Shown here one piece after another: positions 17,155 through 26,501 of a stretch of DNA of 64,000 bases. How positions within the stretch are numbered: position 1 is the stretch's first letter; every line of letters begins with the position of its first letter. The notes under the pieces are model-generated. The model did not search any database. It was not told the origin of the DNA and saw nothing but the letters and a program-made list of their open reading frames with translations. The stretch covers positions 124,001 through 188,000 of the forward strand of contig NZ_JAEHOI010000006.1 of the NCBI RefSeq assembly GCF_016522535.1, read 5' to 3'. Origin of the DNA: Leucobacter edaphi. Its GTDB lineage: Bacteria; Actinomycetota; Actinomycetes; Actinomycetales; Microbacteriaceae. Position numbers and translations under genes: made by a program.

Positions 17155-18216
17155 GTGACACAGGAACCGATCGGCGCCGAGGACTGCGACGCGGAGTTCA
17201 GCAGCGGTCATCCCGAGCGCCCGGCTTCCGCCGGCACGAGCGGCGGACACGGCCACGATCACGGCCTGACCGCGCCCGACCCGGGGCTCACGGCGGCCGA
17301 CGCGAGCGGCGCGGGCGGCGCCGTGCGCACCGCGACGGCCCGGCACCGCAAGCGCCTCATCGTGGTGCTCTGCATCACGCTCACGGTGTTCGTCGTCCAG
17401 CTCATCGGCGCGTTCATCTCGGGTTCGCTCTCCCTCCTCGCGGACGCCGGCCACATGCTCACCGACGGCACGGGAGTGGCGATCGCCCTGATCGCGAGCC
17501 TGATCGCGGGGCTGCCGGCAACATCGCGCCGCACCTTCGGCTACCTCCGCGTTGAGGTGCTCGCGGCCCTCGCCAACGGGATCGTCCTCGGGGTGATCGC
17601 GGTCGTGATCTTCGTGCAGGCGGTTTCGCGCTTCGGTTCCGAGGTCGAGGTGCACTCGGGGCCCATGCTCGTCGCCGCCGCCATCGGCGGGACGGCGAAT
17701 CTGGTGTCCCTGCTGATCCTCCGCAGCGGGCAGAAGGAGAGCCTCAACGTGCGCGGTGCCTATCTCGAGGTGCTCGGCGACCTGCTCGGGTCGCTCGCGG
17801 TGATCGTCGCGGGGATTGTGATCTGGCTCACCGACTGGATGATGATCGACCAGATCGCCTCGATCCTCATCGCCCTCATGATCGCGCCCCGGGCCTATTC
17901 CCTGCTCAGGGACGTCGTCAACGTGCTGCTCGAGGCCTCCCCCAAGAACCTCGATCTCGAGGTGGCGCGCGAGCACATGCTCTCGGTGCCCGGCGTCGAC
18001 GAGGTGCACGACGTGCACGCGTGGACGATCACCTCGGGCGTGCCCGCGTTCTCTGCGCACGTGACCGTGGCCGACACCGCTTGGAACGAGCGGGGCTACC
18101 ACGCGATTCTCGACGAGCTCCGGGCCTGCCTGCACGAGCACTTCGACACCGAGCACGTCACATTGCAGCTCGAACCCGAGAGCCACAGGGTCACCGGCGC
18201 GCACGTGCACCGATAG
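17155..18216 (+). CDS. Cation diffusion facilitator family zinc exporter
   Basis: A 353-residue CDF transporter of the ZitB/CzcD type that exports Zn(II) or Co(II) against protons. The N-terminus has an HGHDHG metal-binding segment, six helices follow, and the paired transport-site residues are visible in LADAGHMLTDG (helix 2, HxxxD) and in helix 5. The cytosolic C-terminal domain has VDEVHDVHAWTI. Start choice is uncertain: GTG at 17155 is preceded by ggaagg, while another in-frame GTG at 17131 is inside the parS-like site. The gene follows copA by 113 bases and may belong to the same metal-resistance region, but no separate operator was found. Confidence 0.88.
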   Translation: MTQEPIGAEDCDAEFSSGHPERPASAGTSGGHGHDHGLTAPDPGLTAADASGAGGAVRTATARHRKRLIVVLCITLTVFVVQLIGAFISGSLSLLADAGHMLTDGTGVAIALIASLIAGLPATSRRTFGYLRVEVLAALANGIVLGVIAVVIFVQAVSRFGSEVEVHSGPMLVAAAIGGTANLVSLLILRSGQKESLNVRGAYLEVLGDLLGSLAVIVAGIVIWLTDWMMIDQIASILIALMIAPRAYSLLRDVVNVLLEASPKNLDLEVAREHMLSVPGVDEVHDVHAWTITSGVPAFSAHVTVADTAWNERGYHAILDELRACLHEHFDTEHVTLQLEPESHRVTGAHVHR

Positions 18217-18237
18217 CGCGCCCCGCCCGCGGAACTC

Positions 18238-18447
18238 CTAGTTGAACAGGTAGTTCGCCGCGCAGGTGCCAAACGCGAGCACGAAGGCCGCGAAGCCGAC
18301 GAGCGTCACCCACACCCGCGCGGGAACGCGCTCGGGCCCCTCGTCGGCACCGGAAACGCCCTGCGGTGGCCGGGCCGCCTGCACCGCAGCCGTGTCCGCC
18401 GCGAGTTCCGTCCCGCGATCCGCCCGATCCGCGCCCGGTTCCGTCAC
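18238..18447 (-). CDS. Small single-pass membrane protein, unknown function
   Basis: A 69-residue protein with a hydrophilic N-terminal two-thirds rich in Ala, Glu and Arg and one C-terminal helix (VTLVGFAAFVLAFGTCAANYLF). The GTG at 18447 is preceded by ggggaggag about 6 bases upstream; another in-frame GTG at 18468 overlaps the stop of the upstream gene. It is almost certainly coupled to that membrane protein. I do not recognise the family. Confidence 0.6.
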   Translation of the reverse strand: MTEPGADRADRGTELAADTAAVQAARPPQGVSGADEGPERVPARVWVTLVGFAAFVLAFGTCAANYLFN

Positions 18448-18464
18448 TCGAAGCTCCTCCCCGC

Positions 18465-19016
18465 TCACGATCCGCTCACGATCCGGCCGATGTCGAACGA
18501 CACGGCCACGGCGAGCACGAGGAAGACGACGCCGATGAAGGCCGTGTACATCCAGCGGCTGCGATGGTCGCTCGCCCAGAACCGGCGCAGGCTCGAGATC
18601 CCGCTCACCGCGGCGATCGCGCACAGCAGGATCCCGATCGGCGCCGCGAACACGTTCGCAATGCTGAGGATCGGCGCGAGGACGGGAATGAGGAGGTAGG
18701 TGACGAGGCAGCGGACCCCCGAGATCACCATCGCGATCTGGAAGCCGCGGTGCGCGGCGCGCTCGTTCGCCGGGGTGGCCTCGCGGAGCTGCACGCGCAG
18801 GAGCCGCCGCATGAAGCGGTCGGCGGCGGAGTCGCTGCGCGGCCGGACCTCGCCGCGCGGGACAGCCGGCGCATCGGTGCGTTCCTGCCCGCGCGAAACC
18901 TCGGAAACGGGCGCCGGGATCAGGACCGGAACCGGGCTCGCGACCGCCGTCTCGCGGGCAATCGTCGCGGTGGTTCCCACCGCTCCCGCACTGCTCTCGC
19001 CGCTGTCTTGCTTCAC
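18465..19016 (-). CDS. Multi-pass membrane protein, unknown function
   Basis: About 183 residues: a disordered Ala/Val/Pro-rich N-terminus of 60 residues, a basic stretch (RFMRRLLRVQLREA), then four hydrophobic helices including GFQIAMVISGVRCLVTYLLI and VFAAPIGILLCAIAAVSG. The GTG at 19016 is chosen because gagaggggag lies 9 bases upstream; an in-frame ATG at 19058 would add 14 residues but has no clear ribosome site. The small membrane protein downstream begins at its stop codon, so the pair may form a complex. No family recognised. Confidence 0.65.
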   Translation of the reverse strand: MKQDSGESSAGAVGTTATIARETAVASPVPVLIPAPVSEVSRGQERTDAPAVPRGEVRPRSDSAADRFMRRLLRVQLREATPANERAAHRGFQIAMVISGVRCLVTYLLIPVLAPILSIANVFAAPIGILLCAIAAVSGISSLRRFWASDHRSRWMYTAFIGVVFLVLAVAVSFDIGRIVSGS

Positions 19017-19150
19017 CGCTCGGGGCTCCCCTCTCGCCAGGCCGTGATTCCCGATCATAGCCGGAGTACATCTGATCTACGGTCAGCGGCCGCCGAGTCG
19101 CCCGCCCCGCCGAGCGAAGCAGGCCGAAACGCGCGCAGGGGAACGGCGAA

Positions 19151-19190
19151 CGCCCCCGCGGGGGCGGCGCGGCAGCCCCGGGGTCAGGGC
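19151..19190 (-). terminator. GC-rich hairpins downstream of the E2 gene
   Basis: A 16-base palindrome (cgcccccgcgggggcg, 19151-19166) followed by an agcccc...gggct inverted repeat lies 45-85 bases past the E2 stop, in the gap before the next minus-strand gene. It may end the dehydrogenase operon. No T run is present. Confidence 0.4.
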
Positions 19191-19234
19191 TCCGGGATCT
19201 CAATCCGGGCGAACGCGGCCGCCGGGGTCGCGAG

Positions 19235-20599
19235 CTAGTCGAGGAGCAGGGCGGGCTCCTCGAGCACCGAGGCGACGTCGGCGACGAAGCGCGAGATGAC
19301 ATCGCCGTCGACGAGGCGGTGGTCGAAGGAGCCGCCAACGGTCGTCACCATGCGGGGACGCACCTCGCCGTCGACCACCCACGGCTTCTCGCGGATCGTG
19401 CCCATCGCCATGATCGCGCACTCGCCAGGGTTGAGGATCGGCGTGCCGAAGTCCATGCCGAACACGCCGATGTTGGTGATCGTGATCGTGCCCTCGGCCA
19501 TGTCTGCGGGCTGGGTGCGTCCGTCGCGGGCCGTGATCGTGAGCTGTTCGATCGCCCGCGCGAGGTCGAGCAGGCTGAGATCCTGCGCGTCCTTGATGTT
19601 CGGAACGATGAGACCGCGCGGCGTCGCCGCGGCGATGCCGAGGTTGACGAAGTTGTGCCGGATGATCTCGGTCTCGTTGAAAGTTGCGTTGACCTGGGGA
19701 TTTCGACGGATCGCCCAGAGCATCGCCTTCGCGAAGATGAGGAGGGGCGAGACCTTCACGCCCGCGAAGTCCGTGGACGTCTTGAGCCGCTTCACGAACT
19801 CCATGGTGCGGGTCGCATCGACCTCGGTGAAGACGCTCACGTGCGGAGCCTCGAACGCGCTGGCCACCATCGCCTTCGCGATCTGCTTCCGCATGCCCTT
19901 GAGCGGGATCCGCTCCTCGCGCAGTTCGGACGGCTCGGGCGTCTCGATGTTGCGGAAGAGCTTCGCCTGCGAGGCCTGGCGGACGACGTCGTCGCGCAGG
20001 ATCTCGCCGGCGATGCCGGATCCGGAGACCACGGCGAGATCGACGCCGAGGTCCTTCGCGAGCTTCCGGATCGGGGGCTTTGCGAGCACCGGCGAGGCGT
20101 CCGCCACGGGGATCGCGGAGTGCGCCGCGGAACCCGCGGCCTGATGGAGCAGCGGCTCGCCTCCGGAGCGGCGTCGCGAGCGCACCGCGCCGCCCGTGCC
20201 GTACCCGACGAGCACCGCCCCGCCGCCGTCGCCGCCTTCGCCGTCTTCGTGGGAGACGCTGCCCGCCGTGTCGGCCACCGCGTCGGCAACGGCCGCGCGC
20301 TCCTCCTCGGACGCGGGATCCTGCTGGGCGCCGTTCCCGGCCCCTCCGTCGCCGTTCGCGTCGGTCGTGACGCGCAGGATCGGGTCGCCGACCGGGACGG
20401 TCTGCCCCTCCTCCGCGAGCACCTCGGTGACCGTGCCCGTGAACGGAGAAGGCAGCTCCACCAGGGATTTCGCGGTCTCGATCTCGCAGATCACCTGGTT
20501 GAGCGCGACGGTGTCGCCGGGCTTCACGTGCCAGGCCACGATCTCGGCCTCGGTGAGGCCCTCGCCGACGTCGGGGAGGGGGAAGGTCATCTCACTCAT
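19235..20599 (-). CDS. 2-oxo acid dehydrogenase E2 (dihydrolipoyl acyltransferase)
   Basis: A 454-residue acyltransferase. An N-terminal lipoyl domain (residues 1-77) holds the lipoylated Lys in [10 protein letters not shown] Gly/Asp-rich linker leads to a peripheral-subunit-binding domain around 165-205 ([14 protein letters not shown]), then the catalytic domain with the active-site [10 protein letters not shown] near the C-terminus. It passes acyl groups from E1 to CoA. Single lipoyl domain and adjacent separate E1alpha and E1beta genes point to a branched-chain oxo-acid or similar complex rather than the homodimeric E1 pyruvate system of actinobacteria. No E3 gene is in the window. An aaggag Shine-Dalgarno supports the ATG. 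Confidence 0.9.
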   Translation of the reverse strand: MSEMTFPLPDVGEGLTEAEIVAWHVKPGDTVALNQVICEIETAKSLVELPSPFTGTVTEVLAEEGQTVPVGDPILRVTTDANGDGGAGNGAQQDPASEEERAAVADAVADTAGSVSHEDGEGGDGGGAVLVGYGTGGAVRSRRRSGGEPLLHQAAGSAAHSAIPVADASPVLAKPPIRKLAKDLGVDLAVVSGSGIAGEILRDDVVRQASQAKLFRNIETPEPSELREERIPLKGMRKQIAKAMVASAFEAPHVSVFTEVDATRTMEFVKRLKTSTDFAGVKVSPLLIFAKAMLWAIRRNPQVNATFNETEIIRHNFVNLGIAAATPRGLIVPNIKDAQDLSLLDLARAIEQLTITARDGRTQPADMAEGTITITNIGVFGMDFGTPILNPGECAIMAMGTIREKPWVVDGEVRPRMVTTVGGSFDHRLVDGDVISRFVADVASVLEEPALLLD

Positions 20600-20659
20600 C
20601 GCTGCTCCTTGCTGCTCCGCGTGATTCCGGGGTGGGTGGGTCCGACGTTACCGGTCGGC

Positions 20660-21670
20660 TCAGTAGTGCATGGTGCGGTCGACGGCCTCGAGCACGCGAT
20701 CCGCGTCGGGAAGGTAGAGGCCCTCGAGCCGGGCAGGCGGGAACGGTACGTCGTAGCCCGTGACGCGCAGCACGGGGGCCTGCAGCGAATAGAACGCGTG
20801 CTCGGCGACGTGCGCGGCGATCTCCCCGCCCATTCCGCCGAAGCCCTGGGCCTCGTGCGCCACAACGAGGCGGCCGGTGCGGCGCACCGACTCGAGCAGC
20901 GGCGCGTAGTCGATGGGCGAGACGCTGCGGAGGTCGACGACCTCGAGGCTCGTGCCCTCCGACTGCGCCACCTCGGCGGCCTGCAGCAGCGTGGTCACCA
21001 TGGCGCCCCAGCCGACAACCGTGCAGTCGGTGCCCGGTCGGGCGATCCGCGTCTGGTGGAGGGCCCCCGACGGGGCGGTCGGATCGACCTCGCCCTTGTG
21101 CCAGTACTTCGCCTTCGGCTCGAAGAACAGGACAGGATCATCGGACTCGATCGCCTGCTGGATCATCCAGTACGCGTCGTTCGCCGTCGACGGGGAGACG
21201 ACGCGGAGACCCGGCGTGTGCGCGAAGTAGGCCTCGGGGCTCTCCTGGTGATGCTCGACCGCGCCGATGTGTCCGCCGTAGGGCACTCGGATCACGATCG
21301 GGAGGGCGACGCCGCCCTCATGGCGATTCCTGAACTTGGCCAGCTGCGTCACAATCTGGTTGAACGCGGGGAAAATGAACCCGTCGAACTGGATCTCGAT
21401 GACGGGGCGGTAGCCGCGCAGCGCGAGGCCGATCGCGCTGCCGACGATTCCCGCCTCGGCGAGCGGCGTGTCGAGCACGCGGGCGGAGCCGAACTGGGCC
21501 TGGAGTTTGTCGGTGACGCGGAAGACGCCGCCGAGCGGCCCGATGTCCTCGCCCATCATGAGCACGCGATCGTTGGCGACCATCGCGGAGCGAAGCCCCT
21601 CGTTGAGTGCGCGAGCGAGCGGCAGCGTCTGGCGCTCGCTCAGCGTCGCAACGGCTGCGGTGCCGGTCAT
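20660..21670 (-). CDS. 2-oxo acid dehydrogenase E1 beta subunit
   Basis: A 336-residue transketolase-like subunit. Typical segments are MMGEDIGPLGGVFR (near residue 36, the Glu that activates thiamine diphosphate), DTPLAEAGIVG, and VPYGGHIGAVEHHQESPEAYF. It forms an alpha2beta2 E1 with the upstream subunit and decarboxylates a branched-chain 2-oxo acid or related substrate. The ATG at 21670 overlaps the E1alpha stop (ATGA), showing coupling; an extension upstream in the same frame lies inside E1alpha and is not coding. Confidence 0.9.
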   Translation of the reverse strand: MTGTAAVATLSERQTLPLARALNEGLRSAMVANDRVLMMGEDIGPLGGVFRVTDKLQAQFGSARVLDTPLAEAGIVGSAIGLALRGYRPVIEIQFDGFIFPAFNQIVTQLAKFRNRHEGGVALPIVIRVPYGGHIGAVEHHQESPEAYFAHTPGLRVVSPSTANDAYWMIQQAIESDDPVLFFEPKAKYWHKGEVDPTAPSGALHQTRIARPGTDCTVVGWGAMVTTLLQAAEVAQSEGTSLEVVDLRSVSPIDYAPLLESVRRTGRLVVAHEAQGFGGMGGEIAAHVAEHAFYSLQAPVLRVTGYDVPFPPARLEGLYLPDADRVLEAVDRTMHY

Positions 21671-22908
21671 GCGCCCGCTCCTTCCTGGCCCGCGAAGGAG
21701 GCCTCGTAGTGCGCGAGCCACGCCCGCTGCTCCTCGATCCGGGGGTGCTCCTCGGCGTACACGTGCGCGAACATGCTGTCCGGCTCGGGCGCGGGGAGGG
21801 CGAGAATCTCGTCGCGGATCCGCTTCGCGTCGCGGTCGGCGCCTGCGCGTACGTCGGCGAAGAAGTCGTCCTCGACGCCCTGCTCCCGCAGATACGCCTC
21901 GAGGCGGTCGATCGGGTCGCGCCGCTCCCAGTCGCGGAGCTCCTGCTCCTCGCGGTACCGGGTGGGATCGTCGCTCGTGGTGTGCGCGCCGATCCGGTAG
22001 GTGAGTGCCTCGATGTAACCGGGGCCATTGCCCTCGCGCGCGAGGCGGAGGAAGCGGCGGCCCACGGCGTACGCCGCGAGCGGATCGTTGCCGTCGATCT
22101 GAACGCTGCGGATCCCGAAGCCGAGCGCGCGCCGGTAGAGGGGCGTGCGCGACTGGCGCGTCACGGGCACCGAGATCGCCCAGCGGTTGTTCTGCACCAC
22201 GAAGACCTCGGGGGTCTGGTAACTCGCGGCGAACACCATCGCCTCGTTCGCGTCGCCCTGACTCGAGGTGCCGTCACCGTAGAAGACCATGGTGGCCTCG
22301 CCGGTCGCGGTGCCGGCCTCGCCGGGTTCCATGCTCGTGTCGCCCGCCCGGTGCTTCGCGTCGAGCAGCTGGCCGAGCGCGTAGCCCGTCGCGTGCTGCG
22401 TCTGCGCGCCGAGCACGAGCGTGTACAAACGGAAATTCCCGTTCGCGGGATCGTTCACGTCCCAGCCGCCGTGGGTGAGCCCGCGGAACAGCGCGGCCAC
22501 CTTGACGAGGGGGACGCCCCGGATCTTCGCGACGGCGTGCTCGCGATAGGCGGGAAAGATCGTGTCCTGCGGCTCGCTCGCGCGGGCGAGACCGACCTGG
22601 CAGCCCTCCTGGCCGACACTCGGCACCCACAGGGCCAGCTGGCCCTGGCGCTGCAGATGCGTGCACTCAGTATCGAAGGCGCGCGTCTCCACCATGTCGC
22701 GGTACCAGGCCTTGAAGTCCTCGAGACCGACGCCATCGAGCTCCGCGGCGAACTCCGCTGCCGAGTCCGACGGCGCATAGCGGCCCTCGGCGTCGAGGAA
22801 GCGGATCGGCTCGGGATCGGCGGCGCCGTACGCGGGCACCGCCGCAATCGCGGCCTCGGCATCCGCGGCGCCTGCGTGCCGGGCCTCCCGGTTCGTGTCG
22901 TGGCTCAC
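21667..22908 (-). CDS. 2-oxo acid dehydrogenase E1 alpha subunit
   Basis: A 413-residue thiamine-diphosphate subunit. The cofactor-binding motif GDGTSSQGDANEAM-FAA-NN is present around residues 210-240, and the phosphorylation-loop equivalent YRIGAHTTSDDPTRYR near 310 is characteristic of branched-chain oxo-acid dehydrogenases. Start is a GTG at 22908 overlapping the stop of the aminotransferase gene by four bases. The order aminotransferase, E1alpha, E1beta, E2 on one strand suggests transamination of a branched-chain or aromatic amino acid followed by oxidative decarboxylation of the oxo acid. Confidence 0.9.
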   Translation of the reverse strand: MSHDTNREARHAGAADAEAAIAAVPAYGAADPEPIRFLDAEGRYAPSDSAAEFAAELDGVGLEDFKAWYRDMVETRAFDTECTHLQRQGQLALWVPSVGQEGCQVGLARASEPQDTIFPAYREHAVAKIRGVPLVKVAALFRGLTHGGWDVNDPANGNFRLYTLVLGAQTQHATGYALGQLLDAKHRAGDTSMEPGEAGTATGEATMVFYGDGTSSQGDANEAMVFAASYQTPEVFVVQNNRWAISVPVTRQSRTPLYRRALGFGIRSVQIDGNDPLAAYAVGRRFLRLAREGNGPGYIEALTYRIGAHTTSDDPTRYREEQELRDWERRDPIDRLEAYLREQGVEDDFFADVRAGADRDAKRIRDEILALPAPEPDSMFAHVYAEEHPRIEEQRAWLAHYEASFAGQEGAGA

Positions 22909-24020
22909 TTGCTGCCCTCCTGCCGCGCGAGGTACTCGCGCACGATCTCGATGACCACCGGAATGCTCTCGGCCTCGCCGACCGAGATCCGGACGCCGCT
23001 TCCCGCGAACGGGCGCACCAGGGTGCCCGTCTCCGCGAAATCGGCGGCGAGCGCAGCCGCGCTCGCGATGCCGCCCGGCGCGTCAGCGCGCTCCGGCAGC
23101 CAGACGAAATTGCCCTGCGCCGCGGGAACATCGATGCCCAGCCGGCGGAGGCCAGCGGCGAGTTCCTCCCTGCGGGACACGATCTCCCCGATCCGGTCCG
23201 CGAGTTCGGCCCGCGCTTCCGGCGCGAGCGAGGCGCGAGCCGCGACCTCCGCGACGCCCGTCACGGACAGCGGGATACCGACGCTGGCGGCGGCGGCGAG
23301 GATCGCCGGGTGCCCCACCGCGGTGCCGATCCGGAGTCCGGCGAGCCCGTAGGCCTTGGAGAAGGTGCGAAGCACCACGAGGTTCGGGTGGGCCGCGAGC
23401 ACGTCCTCGCCGCGAACCGCATCCGGATCGGTGACGAATTCCCGGTACGCCTCATCGAGCACCACCAGGGTGTCGGCGGGCACGCGCGCCATGAACGCGT
23501 CGAAGGCGTCGCGCCGGATCGCCGGCCCGGTCGGGTTATTCGGGGTGCAGAGCAGGACGACCCTGGTGCTCTCGTCGATCGCCGCGGCCATCGCTTCGAG
23601 GTCGTGCTCTGCGGCAGCGGTGAGCGGAACGCCAACGCCGCGCGCGCCGTTCGCGAGGCCGAGCGAGGGGTACGCCTCGAAGCTCGGCCAGGCGAAGACG
23701 TAGCTCTCCCCTGCGGCGGCTGCAGCGTGGACCAGCTGGAACAGGATCGCCACGGATCCGGCCGCGAGATGCACGCGCTCTGGCCCGACGCCGAATTCCG
23801 CGCCGATCGCGGTGCGGAGGTCGGGCATGCCTGCGGCGGCGTAGCGATTGTGGTCGACGCGCGCCGCGACCGCGGCGGCGACGCCCGGAAGCGGGTCGAA
23901 CGGGTTCTCATTGCTCGAGAGTTTGTAGCCCGGCTTGCTCGGAGTGGCCCCCTGGCGGTAGGCGGGTACTGCGAGCACGTCGGCGCGGAGGCGCACGGGC
24001 GGCGTTGCGGTGTCGCTCAT
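22905..24020 (-). CDS. PLP-dependent aminotransferase, HisC-like
   Basis: A 371-residue fold-type I class II aminotransferase. Visible features are LSSNENPFDP near residue 34, the CTPNNPTGP segment, the VLDEAYREF segment with cofactor-binding Asp and Tyr, and the Schiff-base lysine in TFSKAYGLAGLRIG. Relatives are histidinol-phosphate aminotransferase and the aromatic/phenylalanine aminotransferase of actinobacteria. No other histidine genes are nearby and it heads a 2-oxo-acid dehydrogenase operon, so a role with aromatic or branched-chain amino acids is as likely as histidine synthesis. The ATG at 24020 begins the operon. Confidence 0.85.
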   Translation of the reverse strand: MSDTATPPVRLRADVLAVPAYRQGATPSKPGYKLSSNENPFDPLPGVAAAVAARVDHNRYAAAGMPDLRTAIGAEFGVGPERVHLAAGSVAILFQLVHAAAAAGESYVFAWPSFEAYPSLGLANGARGVGVPLTAAAEHDLEAMAAAIDESTRVVLLCTPNNPTGPAIRRDAFDAFMARVPADTLVVLDEAYREFVTDPDAVRGEDVLAAHPNLVVLRTFSKAYGLAGLRIGTAVGHPAILAAAASVGIPLSVTGVAEVAARASLAPEARAELADRIGEIVSRREELAAGLRRLGIDVPAAQGNFVWLPERADAPGGIASAAALAADFAETGTLVRPFAGSGVRISVGEAESIPVVIEIVREYLARQEGSK

Positions 24021-24113
24021 AGTTCCGAGTGTAGTGAGCAGGGTATTGCGGGATCGGGATACGCGCGGGGTTGCGGGGAACGCCCAGTTGGGCCGTTCGG
24101 ACCGCAGAAACGA

Positions 24114-24153
24114 CGAACGGGCCCGCCGAGGAATCCCTCGACGAGCCCGTTCG
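24114..24153. terminator. Nested hairpin after the LAxTG gene
   Basis: Outer arms cgaacgggc (24114-24122) and gcccgttcg (24145-24153) enclose an inner cgagg-aatc-cctcg hairpin. It begins 12 bases beyond the stop of the surface-protein gene on the minus strand and lies before the aminotransferase promoter, so it most likely ends transcription of the surface-protein gene. Confidence 0.65.
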
Positions 24154-24165
24154 GGTGGTGCGTCG

Positions 24166-26152
24166 CTACGCCTTGCGGGCGCGCAGGCGGCGGGCCGCTA
24201 CGACGCTCGCGACGCCGGCGAGCAGCAGGACGCCGGCTCCCGCGGCGAGGCCCATCTGCTCGGCGCCGCCCGTGACCGCGAGATCCGGGTCCTTCGGCGT
24301 TGCCGGCTTGGCCGGGTTCTCCGGGTTCGTGGGCGTGGTCGGCTCCTTCGGCGGCGTGACCGCGTCAGCGCAGTCCTTGGAGAGGAGCTGCTTCGTCCAG
24401 GTCGCGGTGCCGTCGGCGTTGAGCTTCCAGCCCTCGCCGAGCTTGGACTCGTCGATCGCGAAGCCCTTCTCGGGGGTGGCCGTCACCGTGGCGACGTGCG
24501 CGTCGTCGACCGTGACGTCCGAGAACGTCAGGCCCTCGACCGCTGCGGGGGCGCTCACGGTCTCCCAGACCGTCTTCCCGGCGTCGGCCGGCGTGCACTC
24601 AGCGGCCGCGATCGCGGGCTGCGTCGGGACAACCGCCGTCGGGGGAACCTCGACGACCACCTCGGCGCAGACCTTGCCCAGCTCGGCGGGATCTAGCTCA
24701 CCGGTCACGCAGTCGGACTCGTCAATGCCGAAGCGGTTCGTGATCTTGTCGCCAGCGGGGATCGTCGACTCGTCGAACGCGACCTTCGCCGTCGCCGTCT
24801 CGCCGGGCGCGAGCATCGGCAGCTTCCACACGTTGTTCGACACGGTGCCCATCGAAGGCTCGCTGATCGGCGGAAAGCACGCCTGCCGCGTTGTAGAGCG
24901 CGTCCGTGTAGCTCTGCGCCTTCACCACGCCATCGGTCGTGGGGTTCGTGACCGTCAGCTCGAACGAGCCGTCGGCCGCGCGCACCTTGGTGATCACCGG
25001 GTCGACGTAGTTCAGATCGCCCGCGGCGCTGCCGTCGGTGAAGGGGCGCGTGGGGACCGCGCTGCGGTCGATCGCGCCGTGCTCGAGGGACTCCTCGTGC
25101 GCGCCGATCGTGAACGGATTGCGGCCCAGGGCCTCCCACTGGCTCGTGCCGTCGGGGATGGTCTGCAGCTGCGCGCGGAACGTCTCGCCCGCGGCCTGCG
25201 GCATCCACTCGATCTTGATTTCACGGTCGGTGCAGGAGACGATTCGGTACTCACCCGGCTTCGGGGCAGCGGTCGTCTGCGTGCTCAGCTTGGCATCCGT
25301 CATGAACTTGCCGCCCCAGATCCCGTACCCGATCCCGAAGGGAGAGGTCTGGTTCTCGAGCTGCGTGCAATCCCACTTGGTGCCCGGTCGATCGATCGTG
25401 AGCGACACCGTGGTGAGATCGGTTGCCGAGGCTGCGGGCTGGCCGTTGTAGACGACCGCGAGCTTGGCCTCGTCCTGAGTTCCGCGCCAGGAGCTGCGGA
25501 GTCCCGTGGTGTTGTACTGCTCAGGGGTGGTGGTGTCGAAGGAGGTCGAGACGCCGTTCTCGCAGCCGGAGAAGGTCGTCGTGTACACCTGGCCGGGCTG
25601 GAGGACACCGCCGGGGGCGTAGACGCTCGAGTAGCCGTAGGACTGCTCGTAGGTGCCGGTCACGTCCTTGTGGGTGTTGACGTAGTCCGTGAAGGTGAAC
25701 TCCACGCCGGTCGACCCGATCATCTTGGCGGTCGCGATCACTGCGCCATCTGCCTTGTTGACGAGGTCGCGTGGCGTTCCGGCGAACGTTCCGATGCCGT
25801 CGACGTGCAGCGTGTAGGTGTCCCCTGCCTTCGCTTCCGGCGCCACCTTGATGTCGAAGTTCGACTGGCCCCGCTGCGCGGCCTGGTTCATGTTGTCGAA
25901 CTCCCAGTCGGGCTTCAGCCAGCTCTCAAGGACGCGCCCCGTGAGCGTCAGGTCCTCAGAGGGCGTGATCGCAGCGGAGGTGAGTTCCGCAGCGCAGGTG
26001 GGGCTGTACGCGGCGGCTTCGGCCGGAGCGGCCGCTCCACCGCCGAAGAACAGTCCGCCTCCGACGAGCGAGATGCCGAGCATTCCGGCCGCGAAGCGAC
26101 GGATTCTGCTCGGCTGTGCACCGCGTGCGTGCGGGGTGCGCGGGTGATTCAT
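24166..26152 (-). pseudogene. LAxTG-anchored cell-wall protein, frameshifted
   Basis: One surface-protein gene split by a frameshift. The 5' part (ATG 26152, aggagag Shine-Dalgarno) encodes a signal peptide with a hydrophobic core ending AEAAA, then a secreted domain of about 420 residues with a few Cys. Near 24870-24890 the frame moves by +1; the 5' frame runs on as an Arg-rich nonsense tail to a stop at 24722. The other frame carries the rest: repeats, a Pro/Thr/Asn spacer, LAVTG at about 36 residues from the end, a hydrophobic helix and RRLRARKA. LAxTG is the motif of sortase E-type anchoring common in actinobacteria. Whether the gene is broken, phase-variable or mis-sequenced cannot be decided here. 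The domain family is not recognised. Confidence 0.8.
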
Positions 26153-26501
26153 GGGCTCTCCTGTCCGGACGCTGCGGAGGCCTCGCCCGCAGCTCAACTG
26201 AAATGTCCCCGAGAAACGAGACGATATGGAACGTAACCCGGAACTCCCGAAACTTCAAGCCAATTCCCACCAATACGGTACGGCGCTGAAGTTAATTTAC
26301 TGTTTGCTCCGCTATGCTGGGCCAGGAATGCCGGGGGCAACTCGGCGCTCTCGGCTTGAATACGCAGTTCACGCGTTCTTTCCGAGACCGCGGGTGCTCC
26401 GGCCCGCAATACCATTACGTACGTCGCGTAACGAATTTAGTAAGTTACGAAACCGTAGATCCTGATCCGATCTCGCACACTCACCAGCGGAAAGGCCCGA
26501 C
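26153..26501. promoter_or_regulatory. AT-richer divergent promoter region
   Basis: This 349-base gap separates the minus-strand surface-protein gene from the plus-strand tandem MarR gene. Bases about 26210-26320 are distinctly richer in A/T than the surroundings. An inverted repeat cgtaac (26427-26432) and gttacg (26444-26449) with an 11-base AT-rich spacer lies 53 bases before the regulator's ATG and is a candidate operator for it. A gtaacgaa half-site also occurs at about 4553-4561 before the RND gene. No RNA gene was seen. Confidence 0.5.

Noticed and set aside
20521-20535. Further parS-like cacgtg hexamers (for example in E2 and near 10875)
   Set aside because: Only the central six bases match; the flanking GTTT/AAAC arms are absent.
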